NCBI RefSeq assembly: GCF_900129635.1
Contig: NZ_FSRB01000001.1
Coordinates: forward strand, 1-64,000
DNA from: Singulisphaera sp. GP187
GTDB lineage: Bacteria; Planctomycetota; Planctomycetia; Isosphaerales; Isosphaeraceae
Direction: 5' to 3'
DNA length: 64,000 nucleotides
Both the position numbers and the translations under genes were made by a program. Each line of letters begins with the position of its first letter. Within the stretch, counting starts at the first letter, position 1. Shown in pieces: positions 37,909-47,900 of the stretch. The notes under the pieces are model-generated. The model searched no databases, had not been told where the DNA came from, and saw nothing but the letters and a program-made list of their open reading frames with translations.

Positions 37909-38874
37909 TCAAGGGGAGAGATCCATGGCGATCCCCGTGGTGCCTGGTGTTGCTCTCCTGCGCAGCGGTTGACGGGAACCGCCGCCCCCCGACGCGTCCT
38001 GGAAGATCGTGCCGGGTGTTCCGCTCAGTTGGGAGGGAGGCCAGACCATGATTGTGGGGGCGAGTTTTCCCGCGGATGCCGGGAGCGGAGACAGGTCGGC
38101 AAACCACCGAGAACCAGGCTTGGGGACCATCGTGGTCACGTCCCGGATCGGCGGCGTGGTGACCGAGGGGGGCGTTCCACGGGCTCTCGGGGCTGCGCTT
38201 GGGGCTGGGGAGAGCCGGTCGCGGACTTGCTTCGGCTGGAAGATGAGATAAGGCGGTGGTCGCCGCGTCGGGGGGCCGGGCAGTCGCACCGGGACTCGTT
38301 CCATCGACGCCAGCGCGGTCAAATTGCGGCCCTCGGTCCGCGTTTTAAGATTCGTTACAAGTACGGGTGAAGGTCCCGAATTCGCCTCCACGCGCTTTGG
38401 CGAGAAGAAGATCAGGCTCGGTCGGCTCGGCGCAAGAGAGAGGCCTTCTTCGTCGGCGACCTTGGCGCTCACGATCGGCGATTTCGGAACCGAAGGGGCT
38501 GGTCTGGCCGCGGGTGCCGACGTTTTGGGGCCGCTCGTTTTTTGGGGACTGAAGAAGAGGTAGGAGCGACCGGGCTGGACAGCGGGACGGGAGGAGGTGG
38601 GCGTGGCGTTGGCTCGTGCGCCCGTCGCCTCCGGGAGCGGGGTGGCGCGTCGGTCACCGGGAAAAAAGCGATAGGCCTGATGCGCTCCGCGGGCCGTGGG
38701 GACCGGTGCGGACGCGTTCGCCTCGGTACGCTTTGGGCGTGCTCCGACAGGTTCCCCGGCTCGGGCCGATCCGGTCCCGAGCATCCCGGCCATGAGCCAG
38801 GCTCCCGTCGTTCCGGCCAGGGCAAGCCGGTGCACTCGAAAAATCAAGGCGTGACGGGGCACTGTCGCTCCCAT
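37909..38874 (-). CDS. Exported proline-rich protein with recurring aromatic-FF-x-P motif
   Basis: With the ATG at 38874 the protein has 321 residues and a signal-like N-terminus (LALAGTTGAWLMAGMLGTG, Ala-rich cleavage area near residue 39). The rest is Pro/Ala/Arg-rich and likely unfolded. A short motif recurs at uneven spacing: YRFFP (68-72), YLFFSP (105-110), LIFFSPKR (154-161), YLIFQPKQ (209-216), with weaker forms WFADLSP (257-263) and IMVWPP (275-280). I know no family with this pattern. The motif could bind a repetitive partner or act in export. The gene is about 140 bases upstream of the proline-rich TPR-like gene on the same strand. Confidence 0.65.
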   Translation of the reverse strand: MGATVPRHALIFRVHRLALAGTTGAWLMAGMLGTGSARAGEPVGARPKRTEANASAPVPTARGAHQAYRFFPGDRRATPLPEATGARANATPTSSRPAVQPGRSYLFFSPQKTSGPKTSAPAARPAPSVPKSPIVSAKVADEEGLSLAPSRPSLIFFSPKRVEANSGPSPVLVTNLKTRTEGRNLTALASMERVPVRLPGPPTRRPPPYLIFQPKQVRDRLSPAPSAAPRARGTPPSVTTPPIRDVTTMVPKPGSRWFADLSPLPASAGKLAPTIMVWPPSQLSGTPGTIFQDASGGGGSRQPLRRRATPGTTGIAMDLSP

Positions 38875-39451
38875 GAAACGGCTCCTGACGTCGACCTTGA
38901 TGCGCGAGCCCGCTGGAACGTCGGGAGTCACGCAGCGAGCAAATCCTGCCGTTATGATCGGAACAGTCGACCGTAAGAGTTGAGCGGAGAGGTTCCGGAA
39001 AGCCATGATCTCTGCAATCTATGGCAGGCTCGGCTCGCTCGGATGGGAGCTTGACAGTTTTTTGTCGGTTCTCGAATTGTCCGGCTTGGCGGCTCTGAAG
39101 TACCCCTCCGGTTGCGAGTCGGACCCAGGCCACGCGCTGGCAAAACTTAGAATATGCCAGGAAAGACGCGTAATAAAGGTGTTGCAATTCATAGACTCTT
39201 GAAAAAAATGATCGTGTTATCTGACGAGGTCATGATAGATTAAGGTTTCACGCGAGCGGAAACTCCGGCCGGTGCGCTGCGAGCCAACGTCAGGTCGGGG
39301 GGCCAAGGTTCCGGGGATCCATTCCCGGTGTCCTGGCTTCGACTGCGTGGAAGGGACCTTGAGTTTGGCCCTGAACCTTCGAGATGGGGCTAAAGCGGAG
39401 ACGTATCCGCGGTCTCGCCGAGGTCGGGCCACGAATGGGGAGGCACCTCCG
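38875..39451. other. Divergent intergenic region, no gene seen
   Basis: This spacer lies between the FF-motif gene and the ArsR-like gene, which run in opposite directions. A TTGACA occurs at 39051-39056 on the plus strand, but no matching -10 box is convincing. AT-rich DNA at 39190-39245 is a possible promoter zone. Confidence 0.4.
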
Positions 39452-39814
39452 ATGGCAGCGACTGATACTCGTGCGGAAGTTCTGATGCCGAAGACTCGTT
39501 CCACCGCCGCGGTGGCCCGGGGCAAAAAAGAGGCCGAGCAGCGGTTCAAACGGGCCCAGCGCGCCTCGATTCTCCTGAAACATGTCAGCGATGCGACCCG
39601 GCTTCAGGTCATCTTGCTCCTCGCCGAGGGAGAGCGACATGTGGGCGACCTGAGCGAATCCCTGAATCAGAGCCAACCCGCCGTCAGCCACCACCTTGCC
39701 TTGATGCGGCACGGGGGAATCGTCGTTCCACGCCGCCAGGGGAAGAATAACTACTACAGCCTGACCGAAACCGGTGAAATTCTGGCCAAAGTCGTTCGGT
39801 CCATGACCTCTTGA
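39452..39814 (+). CDS. ArsR-family winged-helix regulator
   Basis: From the ATG at 39452 the protein has 120 residues. The DNA-binding domain spans about 32-118: ASILLKHVSDATRLQVILLL, then the recognition-helix region LSESLNQSQPAVSHHLALM and the wing VVPRRQGKNNYYSLTETG. The N-terminal 30 residues are basic. No metal-binding ELCVCDL-type cysteine motif is visible, so metal sensing is unlikely. A second ATG at 39485 with GGAAG nearby is an alternative start. No obvious target operon sits downstream; it may act on distant genes or on the divergent exported-protein gene upstream. Confidence 0.82.
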   Translation: MAATDTRAEVLMPKTRSTAAVARGKKEAEQRFKRAQRASILLKHVSDATRLQVILLLAEGERHVGDLSESLNQSQPAVSHHLALMRHGGIVVPRRQGKNNYYSLTETGEILAKVVRSMTS

Positions 39815-40461
39815 ATGGGTTGATGGGTGAAGTAATGCTGCTCTCTAGGTATTCCCAGGACTCGGGCGAAGCCGTTCGCGGATTTGAGCATGGACGCTCG
39901 CTACGAGCGGCAGCTTGTCCGAGCACGGGGCTCGAATTGGGCCGCCTGAGGAGCACGTCGATTTGTTACTGAGCGGCTTGCGTAGGCCGTGCTCCCTCGC
40001 GGTCGATTTACCCCAATGCTCAGGTTGCCTCGGCGGCCGGACTTCCCCACACCCTTGGGTTCACTTCAACACCTCGGCAAGGCTCGACGATCGCTCAGGT
40101 CGATCGATTTCCCCCCCCCTTTTTTTTCTCTCCCTCTCAACTCCGGCGGAACCCCAAGCCGCATGCCCTTCGCATCGCCGGTCTGAGCGAGGAGGGCTTT
40201 CTTGTGCAATATTAAATGGAGCGAACGAGGCATGATCGTGCGCTGAGATCGGCTCCCGTGCCGCCGGGTTTCGTTATGCCTTTTACGGAACATTTGAGCA
40301 TCTGGTGGACGGAGCTTGGATGACGCGGACGTCGGCTGATGCGCCGGGGAGTTCCGGGCGAAGCGGTGTGCTTCTCGCCCTTGATCGGCTTCGACAGGCC
40401 TGATCCTGGCGACGGAGCTCACGCCGGGGTTCTCCCGCCACGGGGGTGAGCGTTCGCATTT

Positions 40462-40491
40462 TTGACCTGCGTCGACGGCACCTGTTAGATT
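40462..40491 (+). promoter_or_regulatory. Candidate promoter, extended -10 type
   Basis: TTGACC at 40462-40467 is followed after 18 bases by TAGATT (40486-40491), with TG one base before the -10 box (TGTTAGATT). The match to an extended -10 promoter is good. No protein gene follows, but a strong terminator lies about 130 bases downstream. Confidence 0.45.
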
Positions 40492-40497
40492 GAGGTC

Positions 40498-40664
40498 ATG
40501 CGGTTCGTACTCATGAGGCAGGGATGACTCGTGAGCTGTACGCTGGCGGCGGTCGGCGATCGTATTGTCCCCGTTTTAAGCCCTCTTGGTCGTGGTTCAC
40601 CGTCCACGCCAGGATGACTTGGGCCTCGGGCCCGGGAGTCCCTTCCCGGGTCCGAGGTTTTTTT
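40498..40664 (+). ncRNA. Candidate small RNA between an orphan promoter and terminator
   Basis: A transcript starting about 7 bases after the -10 box and ending in the T-run at 40664 would be about 165 nucleotides. It contains only a 9-codon ATG frame at 40498 and the start of a frame at 40524 that runs through the terminator. A small RNA is the simplest reading. No homologous RNA family is recognised. Evidence is the promoter/terminator pair only. Confidence 0.35.
40624..40664 (+). terminator. Strong factor-independent terminator
   Basis: CCTCGGGCCCGGGA (40624-40637) pairs with TCCCGGGTCCGAGG (40644-40657) over a 6-base loop, with a single G-U pair, and is followed by seven T. The nearest upstream plus-strand protein gene ends 800 bases away at 39814. 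Confidence 0.85.
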
Positions 40665-40708
40665 CGAGACGATCGCCACGTGACCGGGGGCGCTTCGTCC
40701 GTCGGAAG

Positions 40709-40837
40709 CCAGGGAGCGATCAGCTCCCGGTTCGCCTTTCAGGCGAGCGAAATCCATTGCACCACGATCGGTGCTGTCCCTGGTCGTTGGTCTTCGCTCG
40801 CCTTGCAAAGGTGAGCGGGGAGCTGATCGCTCCCTGG
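40709..40837. repeat. Imperfect 129-bp palindrome
   Basis: The outer arms CCAGGGAGCGATCAGCTCCC (40709-40728) and its complement at 40818-40837 are perfect over 20 bp. The pairing continues inward with gaps through a TTCGCCTTTCAGGCGAGCGAA-type segment and its partner, leaving a loop of about 40 bases. Each arm can also fold on itself. The inner arm sequence matches the hairpin at 31025-31050. A non-coding mobile repeat or a structured RNA are both possible. Confidence 0.7.
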
Positions 40838-41234
40838 TTTTGGGCCTTCGCATGGACTGGCTGGTTTGACACCATGGCAACGCCACCGGGTTGGCGGACC
40901 CGGGCGGAAAACCCGGTCACGTGGTGACAGTGTCTCTTTTTTCTTTTTCCTTGGAACTTCCGAGCCGATTCGTCGCTCTATAAGCTTTAGTAGCCGTTCT
41001 TATAAACGAGCCGATGTGTCCGCGTTGTTAAAAAAAGACGTGTTAAACTCCTGGGTTGACTGTTGCGTTTTTGCGATTGGCTCGGGTCCGGCTCTTTGGG
41101 ATGGTTTTGGACAGACTGGTTTTTGTTGATCAATTGATTTTTTTGATTGAAAAATATTAAATGAGTTGATGGAAAACCGGCGATGTAACAGGTCCTTGCG
41201 TTGGGCTCGCTGTGCCCTGACGACGGAGCTTCTG

Positions 41235-41567
41235 ATGCTGCCTCGCCCTCACGTCGTACCTTTCGGTCGGCTCAAGGCACCGCAGGGCATTTCGGCCCGC
41301 GTTTCCGTGCGACCCGCGCAGGCTGTGTGGGGGCTGGATCGGAACGGGGAGGATGCGGCGAGCTTGAGTTTGAGCTCAACCAGGCGTGTGATGGTTGCTT
41401 CGATCGTGGTGGTCGAAGCGTTGGTCTTCCTGGCGCTCGTCTTCGCCTTGGCTCGCGGGCCTGCCGACGTCTCGGAGTCGGCCGGGGTGCTGGCCAGCCT
41501 CTCGCTCCTTTTTCTCGTTCTGTCGCGGCTTCGGCGCTGGGCCTCGACGCGGTTGCTGGACGAGTGA
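41235..41567 (+). CDS. Small membrane protein, unknown function
   Basis: The ATG at 41235 has GGAG exactly 6 bases upstream. The 110-residue product has a polar N-terminal half and two hydrophobic segments near the C-terminus (VMVASIVVVEALVFLALVFA and VLASLSLLFLVLSRL), ending in a charged tail. No family is recognised. The gene runs towards the ECF sigma factor on the other strand and ends 100 bases before its stop. The two-helix hairpin and ribosome-binding site support a real gene, but the evidence is modest. Confidence 0.5.
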   Translation: MLPRPHVVPFGRLKAPQGISARVSVRPAQAVWGLDRNGEDAASLSLSSTRRVMVASIVVVEALVFLALVFALARGPADVSESAGVLASLSLLFLVLSRLRRWASTRLLDE

Positions 41568-41667
41568 CACGCGTCGGGCCGCCTTGGGCGTCACTTGGCG
41601 ATGTTCTGCCCGCGGGCCGCCTGTTCCCTTGCGGGCCGGGAGAGCGAAATTGCCCGGGTGCCGCTTA

Positions 41668-42321
41668 TCAGGCGGGAGATTGGTCATCGACCAAGGTGGT
41701 CTCGGCCAAGATCTCCTTGAGCCGTTTCAAGGCCCGGAGATGGCGGTTACTGGCGGCCGAGGTTTTTAGGTTGAGCACCTGTGCGGTCTCCTCGTTGCTC
41801 AGCATCTCGAAGTGGCGGAGGACCAGGACCTCCCGGTCGATCGGATCCATCGTGTTGAGCGCCTCCTGAACGCGGAGCCGCGTCTCGGTCCGAATCGCGG
41901 CCCGGCTTGCGGAGGTCAGACGTCCGAGCAGCATCTCGGCCAGTGACGCCGAGGAGGCCTGGGGCATCCCGGCGCGATGGAGGGAGACCTCCATGCACGC
42001 GTCGCGCATCTTCGTTCCCAGATGGCGTCTGTGCTGGTCGACGAGCTTCTGGCCGGTGAGCAGACGGAGCCAGAGATAGAACGGCAGCGTGGAATCCGCC
42101 GCGTATTCCGGGTAGCGCTTGGCCAGTTCGAGATACGCTTCCTGAAGCACGTCGGCCGGGTCGAGCCGACCTTGGAGCCGTCGGTCGAGCCGGAGTCGGA
42201 CCATCTGCTCGAGTCGTCCCCGGTATTGCTCGAACAGCTCGGCCAACGCCCGATTGTCCCCGGCCGCCGCCAATGCCAGGAGCCGATCGGTTTCACTCGA
42301 GTTCGAGATCGATACAGGCAT
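41668..42321 (-). CDS. ECF-like RNA polymerase sigma factor
   Basis: The 217-residue protein has sigma region 2 with ALAELFEQYRGRLEQMVRLRL and the core motif DPADVLQEAYLELAKRYPEY, and region 4 with ALNTMDPIDREVLVLRHFEM and the helix-turn-helix LSNEETAQVLNLKTSAASNR. The linker is long (about 60 residues) as in planctomycete ECF sigma factors that are controlled by Ser/Thr kinases. The large kinase gene at 44965-50157 is on the same strand about 2.6 kb away, so a functional link is possible but unproven. No anti-sigma gene is adjacent. Confidence 0.9.
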   Translation of the reverse strand: MPVSISNSSETDRLLALAAAGDNRALAELFEQYRGRLEQMVRLRLDRRLQGRLDPADVLQEAYLELAKRYPEYAADSTLPFYLWLRLLTGQKLVDQHRRHLGTKMRDACMEVSLHRAGMPQASSASLAEMLLGRLTSASRAAIRTETRLRVQEALNTMDPIDREVLVLRHFEMLSNEETAQVLNLKTSAASNRHLRALKRLKEILAETTLVDDQSPA

Positions 42322-43075
42322 CTCCCTCTCCCGCGATCGATGGATCGTTGGGGCCGTGACGAATCGCGATGAAGTCTGAGTGTCGAGGCGGTCAGCACGG
42401 AATCAAGCAAACAGGCGTTTGGCCTCGGGGACGACGGCATGTCCGGCAGTCCGCTGGCTTTTGCGGACATGATGAATCGAATGGTTGGTCGTTTTCGACA
42501 AGTCTAAACCAAGAGAACCGCGGTGTCTCGAACGAATCGGGAATTATTTTGGGAGTGACCGGTGTTGGCGAGGCCTGGCTCGACGGATCTATTCTTTAGT
42601 GGGGTCTGTAAACGTCGTTCAATGCGGATTCGTGCGACACCTTGGCCAGGCGAGACCGTCGCTTCGCGGAACGTTCGCTCAACGGACGAATCGCGTGGCA
42701 GCTTGCGCTGATCCGTCCCATTCAAACCGAGGCATCGGGGTCGGTCCTTCTGGAAATTGACGATTTGATATCCCCTTTGACGTGGGCCACAAGTCTGATG
42801 GGAGGCGGGTTTCTTCATTTCGCTCTATCCCTTATAGGAATACCGTGCAAATGGGCTGGTTTTAAAAGATCGCAAAATTTGACAATTGTGGAAAATAAGT
42901 GTTTAGTGTTGCTGGAGTGTTTGGGGTTCACAGTCAACGCTTATTGTTGGCGACGGCGCTTTCTGGCTCGCTGAATCGATGGCGTTATTCCCGAATCTCG
43001 GCCTCGATTGAGGCCGCTGCCGATTCTCCTTCCTCGTTCTTGATTGTTACGTTCATCAGAGTTGAGGAGTGTGCC
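42322..43075. other. Intergenic region upstream of the DUF1559 gene
   Basis: No gene is seen. The half near the DUF1559 gene is AT-rich and contains the promoter candidate at 42879-42907. The part close to the sigma factor gene may contain that gene's promoter on the minus strand. Confidence 0.45.
42879..42907 (+). promoter_or_regulatory. Candidate promoter of the DUF1559 gene
   Basis: TTGACA (42879-42884), a 17-base spacer and TTTAGT (42902-42907) lie in AT-rich DNA 169 bases before the DUF1559 start. The -35 box is perfect and the -10 box matches four of six. Confidence 0.55.
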
Positions 43076-44125
43076 ATGGTGCGTCGAACTCGTCCTGGTT
43101 TCACGTTGATCGAGCTTTTGGTGGTGATCGCCATCATCGCGGTTCTCATCGCCCTCTTGCTGCCGGCCGTGCAGGCAGCGCGTGAGGCGGCCCGGCGGTC
43201 GCAGTGCGTCAATAACTTGAAGCAGCTCGGCATTGCTCTTCATAACTACCATGACACCGTGGGCAGCCTGCCGATGGGGGCATTCGATATGACTCGCGGC
43301 TGCCAGCAATGGTCGCCGTTGGCGATGATGTTGCCCTACTTGGAGCAAACCGCCATCTACAACTCGATGAACTACTACAACATTGGCGGGGCATGCTCTC
43401 AGAGTGCTGCGAATACGACGGGCTTCCGTTCGTCAGTCAATGTGTTTAACTGCCCCTCTGATGTCGACCGGCTCACGAACGTCGAAGGGCATTTCAATTA
43501 TTGCGCCAATTGGGGGTCGAAGCCGTATCGTTATACCTCGAATCCCAATGGCCCGTTCTTTACAACCAACTTCACCAGTCTCGGTGGCCAGCCAGGTGGG
43601 ATTCCGAAGCCAATCTCTCTCGCTTCGATCTTGGACGGGACGAGCAACACGGCGGGTTTCAGCGAGCGAGTCAAAGGCATCGGCAACGGCGGTGCGCTCC
43701 AGCTAACAATGGACCTTGACCCGACGAAACCTTCGGCCACTCCATTCACGGTGACTGGGCCGAATGATGCGTCCAGCGACGGTACTGCGCAAACGTACTA
43801 TAATAGCTGTAAGGCCATTGCGCCGATTGCTGCCAACATCTCCAACACAGGAATCCCTGGCGGGATGTGGCACCAGGTGCTGATGGGAGACACCTGCTAT
43901 ACCCACGTTATGACGCCGAACGCCATGACTTGTGTCTATCCGGCCGGTACTGACAGGAACCATCCCCAGGGTGCCTTGACCGCTACGAGTCGGCATTCGG
44001 GGGTTGTCAACGTTCTATTCCTGGACGGCACCGTCCGCGCCGTCAAGAATACCATCTCTCCCCCTACCTGGTGGGCGGTCGGTACGATGGCTACTGGTGA
44101 AGTGATCTCGGCTGACGCGTACTGA
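43076..44125 (+). CDS. DUF1559 protein with type IV pilin-like N-terminus
   Basis: The ATG at 43076, with GAGGAG a few bases upstream, gives [20 protein letters not shown], a prepilin cleavage and N-methylation signal (G|FTLIE). A conserved stretch follows with [15 protein letters not shown] and [19 protein letters not shown]. The 349-residue protein has a secreted domain with paired cysteines and ends with the H-x9-DG motif in [18 protein letters not shown]. This is the typical planctomycete DUF1559 family, present in many copies per genome; pseudopilin-like export through a type II system is proposed. It is followed by a lipoprotein gene, a common pairing. Confidence 0.95.
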   Translation: MVRRTRPGFTLIELLVVIAIIAVLIALLLPAVQAAREAARRSQCVNNLKQLGIALHNYHDTVGSLPMGAFDMTRGCQQWSPLAMMLPYLEQTAIYNSMNYYNIGGACSQSAANTTGFRSSVNVFNCPSDVDRLTNVEGHFNYCANWGSKPYRYTSNPNGPFFTTNFTSLGGQPGGIPKPISLASILDGTSNTAGFSERVKGIGNGGALQLTMDLDPTKPSATPFTVTGPNDASSDGTAQTYYNSCKAIAPIAANISNTGIPGGMWHQVLMGDTCYTHVMTPNAMTCVYPAGTDRNHPQGALTATSRHSGVVNVLFLDGTVRAVKNTISPPTWWAVGTMATGEVISADAY

Positions 44126-44314
44126 GTTTCATGTCCCTGGCGCGGGTCTCACACGCGAGTCCCGCGTCCCAGGTTCCCGGGCTTTGAAGGTCGATCGTCT
44201 ACGCCCCTTGCAGAAGTCCATAACGCGAGGGGCCCGTTTGCGGCCCTACACACTCGGGTCATCATCCTTGTGAATTGACTGTTGCCCAGTTTCTCCGGTC
44301 GAGGGTTGCTAGAG

Positions 44315-44707
44315 ATGAAGCGATTCGTGTGGCGCGATGGAATTGCGGTGAAGGTTACGGCATTGATGACCGTACTGGCTTTGGTTGGCTGCGGTGAGGG
44401 GGCTCCCTCGGTTTCCTCGTCGACTACCGAGGTGGCTGTCCATGGAACCGTTAAGTATAAGGGACAACCCGTCAAGGACGGGAGCATCCGGTTCGACCCC
44501 GCCAACATTCAACGCAAGGATGCCAAGGCTGTGAGTGCGCCGATCGGGCCGGACGGCACATACACCATCAAGACCCTTCAGGGGGAGAACACAATCAGTT
44601 TCACCCTCCCCGAACTTTCGAAGAAAGATTTCAGTGTTGCCTCGGCATCGTTTGTCTACAACGCTCCGGTAGGAGAGTCGACATACGACGTCGAGCTTGC
44701 AAAGTAA
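44315..44707 (+). CDS. Lipoprotein, partner of the DUF1559 protein
   Basis: From the ATG at 44315 the 130-residue protein has a lipoprotein signal with the lipobox LVGC near residue 28 (LMTVLALVGCGEG). The mature part contains VHGTVKYKGQPVKDGSIRF and GPDGTYTIKTLQGEN, the transthyretin/carboxypeptidase-regulatory-like fold that is common in planctomycete lipoproteins beside DUF1559 genes. It ends STYDVELAK. The gene lies about 190 bases downstream of the DUF1559 gene and is probably co-transcribed. The role is unknown. Confidence 0.85.
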   Translation: MKRFVWRDGIAVKVTALMTVLALVGCGEGAPSVSSSTTEVAVHGTVKYKGQPVKDGSIRFDPANIQRKDAKAVSAPIGPDGTYTIKTLQGENTISFTLPELSKKDFSVASASFVYNAPVGESTYDVELAK

Positions 44708-44964
44708 ATGTGATTTTGGAAATCGTAATCTTGGTATGTGATGTTGGGGGGAATGGCGGGTACGGCTCACCCGCGGAATTCGAAAGCCAAAAGTGGAGGG
44801 AGGCCAAGAATTTTGGGTATTGCCCCCCTCGCAGAGCGTTTCGGTCTCAGATGGCCGCGCAATCGAATCCGGTGCGTTTGGCTGTTCTTTGCCAAGTTGG
44901 GAATCGGAGGCTGTGGGGGCGAGTTGTTGACGATCGACTGGAAGTGACGGTTTTCCTTGCCCCC

Positions 44965-47900
44965 CTACTTAGCGATTGGGTTGGTAGGGAAGGTCGCGTC
45001 GAGGATCAGTTGCTCGGCTTCGCGCTGGAGCAAGGTGCAGATGAGCCAGTCATGCCAACCGGTCTCGAGGTCGGAGCGTGGCAGTTTCGCTTTGATGAGC
45101 TCGGTGGTTTGCTTCATGGCCGCCTGGGCCCGCGGAGTTTGGCGAAGCCGAGCGAGCGACATCGCTCGGACCAGGTTGGCCGGGATATCGCGGTTCCACG
45201 ATCCGGTGCTCTGCGCCGGGCACTTCTCGGCCTCGGTGAGTGCGTCCGCGAAGCGGCCGGAGCGATAGTAGGCCAGCGCCTGGGCCAACCGGCAGTAGGG
45301 GAGAAGCGATAAGCCGTTGGCCTCGGCGGCTGCGACCGATCGTTCGGCCAACCGGCAGGCGAGTTCGCGCTCGGCTTCGGGTAACGGGGCGAGCAGACAG
45401 GCTTTGGCGGTTCGCTCGGCGATCGAGGTGTCGGTCGTCGCGGCAAACCGGTCGAGCATTCGGGCACAGTGCTGTTGGTAGCCGGGCAGGTCGCCCCGTT
45501 GGAGATAGAGCGGCGTACTGTAATAGGTGGTGTCGTGATCCGCGGGATTGAGCTCGATCAGCTTGGCGGCGGTCAGGGCGGTCTTTTCCCAGAGCGCCTG
45601 ACGTGCGAATTCACCGATCAGACTTCGATAGTCGCTTGGGCTGGCTGAGGTTGGTGGGGCGGCCCGCGAAAAGTCCGCGTCGGCGAGGTCCCGACGACCG
45701 AGTCCGAGGTACGCTCGTCCTCGACTGATTCGGGACCAGGGGTCGTCGGGAAAAGTGACCAGGGCTTCGGTGGTGATCGCCTCGGCCTCGGCCCAGCGCT
45801 TCTGTTTCACGAGCAACTCGCCACGTTTCCGCCAGAGTTCCGCCGCCCCTTCGGGTTGGAGGGCCACGAGGCGCCGGAAGGTGGGCTCGCGATTGCAGAC
45901 CTCGGCCACGAGCTCGGGATTGCGGGAACCGAGGAGGTAAGCGCGGGTAAAATCGGCGTCCGCCTCGTCCGCCCGAAGCCGTGAGGCGAAGAAGCGGGCG
46001 CGTTCCACCCGGATCGAGCCGTTCAGCGGCCGCGCTTCGATGGCCGCGGCGAACGCGGCTTCGGCGTCGTCCCACCGCTTCCGTTCGATCCAGACCCGGG
46101 CGGCCGCGGTTGGATCGGGGCCGAAGAGAATCGGGTCGTGGCCTCGGTCGGCGTCGGCTGTGCTGCCGCCGCCAGCCCTTGGGGCCGCGGCCAATACGGC
46201 GAGGCTGGGGGGGGCCTGGCTGCGATCGGTGGCGGCCGCGGACGGATTGCCCGAGGATTCGAGCCGTTCCTTGGCGAGTCGCAGGGTGGCGTCGTCGAGG
46301 AGGTGGATGATTCCTTGGTCATCGATCTTGAGGCCCGTCATGACCTGGATCGAGGCCTCGATCCACGAAAAATCATCCGGCCACTCCGCGACCCCCCAGA
46401 GTCTCCCGACGTGGTCCTGGGCTCCGGTGAGGACGGTCTTGCCGTCGGGGCTGAAGGCGATGGCCACCACCCATTTCTGGTGGCGAAGTGGGGGGCCGAT
46501 CGGTCGGCCCGTGGCCGTGTCCCAAAGGCGAGCCGCACCGTCCCCGCTTCCGGTCACGATCCTCGCGCCATCGGGGCTGAAAGCGAGGGACCGCACGAGG
46601 CCTTCATGGCGGAGCGGGGGGCCGACCGATTCGCCCGTGGCCCGGTTCCAGAGCCTGGCGGTGGTGTCGTCGCTGCCGGTGAGGACGGTTTTGCCGTCGG
46701 GGCTGAAGGCGACCGCCCTGATCCAGGTTTGGTGGCGGAACGGGCCCCCGACTGGTTCGGCCGTGGACACGTTCCAGAGCCTGGCGGTGGTGTCGTCGCT
46801 GCCGGTGAGGACGGTTTTGCCGTCGGGGCTGAAGGCGACCGCCCTGACCCCGCGTTGATGGAGCAGGGGGGAGCCGACCGGTCGGCCCGTCGGCACGTCC
46901 CAGAGCCTGGCCGAGTTGTCTTCGCTGCCGGTGAGGACGGTTTTGCCGTCGGGGCTGAAGGCGACGGCGACGACGGGGCCTTGATGGCAGAGCGGCTCGC
47001 CGACGGCCCGGCCCGACGCCACCTCCCAGAGCCGGCCCGTGCGATCTTGGCTTCCGGTGAGCACGCGCTTCCCGTCGGGGCTGAAGGCGACGGCTTGGAC
47101 CGGCCCGAAGTGTTGGAACGGAGGAAGGAGTGGTTTTGCGGTGGCGGCGTCCCAGAGTTGCGCTGAGCCGTCGCCGGTCCCGGTGAGGACGGTCGTGCCG
47201 TCGGGGCTAAAGGCCAAGGCTGTGACCGAGCTCCGGTGTTGGAACGGGGGGGCGGCGGGTCGGCCGGTGGCGACGTTCCAGAGTCGAGCCGTGCCGTCCC
47301 CGCTTCCGGTCAGGGCGGTTTGGCCGTCGGGGCGAAACGCCACGGCGCTGACCGGTTCCTGATGCTGAAGGGGGAGACCGACCGGTTCCTTGACGGTCGT
47401 GTCCCAGAGCCGAGCGGTGCGATCGTGGCTTCCGGTGAGGACGGTTTTGCCGTCGGGGCTGAACGCAAGGGTTTCCACGGGTCCTTGGTGGCGGAGCAGG
47501 GGACCGGCGGGGCGCCCGGTGGCGACGTCCCAGAGCCGTGCCGAGCCATCGCCGCTCCCCGTGAGCGCGGTCTTGCCGTTGGGGCTGAAACCGACCGACC
47601 GCACCGGGCCTTGATGCAGGAGGGGCTGGCCGATCGGGTCGGACGAGCGGGCGTCCCAGAGTCGGGCCGTGCTATCTTGACTGCCGGTGAGGACGGTCTT
47701 GCCGTCCGGGCTGAAGGCCGCGGCCTCGACCCAGTTCTGATGGCGGAGGGGAGCGCCGAGCGGTTTACCGGTCTCCGCGCTCCAGAGCCGGGCGGTGCTG
47801 TCCTGTCCCGCGGTCAAAACCGTGTTTCCGTCGGGGCTGAAGGCGACGACGTCGATCGACCCTTGATGGCGGAGCAGGGGGCAGGCGAGCTGGCCGGTCG

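Larger units (their letters stand above)
39815..41234. other. 1.4-kb gene-poor region with a small-RNA-like unit and a large palindrome
   Basis: No protein gene is convincing here. The region contains a C9-T8 run at about 40111-40127, an orphan promoter/terminator pair (40462-40664), a 129-bp imperfect palindrome (40709-40837) and an AT-rich stretch (about 40980-41170). These structures are described separately. Confidence 0.5.

Noticed and set aside
40111..40127. C9-T8 run as a contingency locus
   Set aside because: It is not inside or directly before any gene that could phase-vary.
40524..40814. Small ORF of 96 codons after the orphan promoter
   Set aside because: It runs through the strong terminator and the palindrome and has no coding character.
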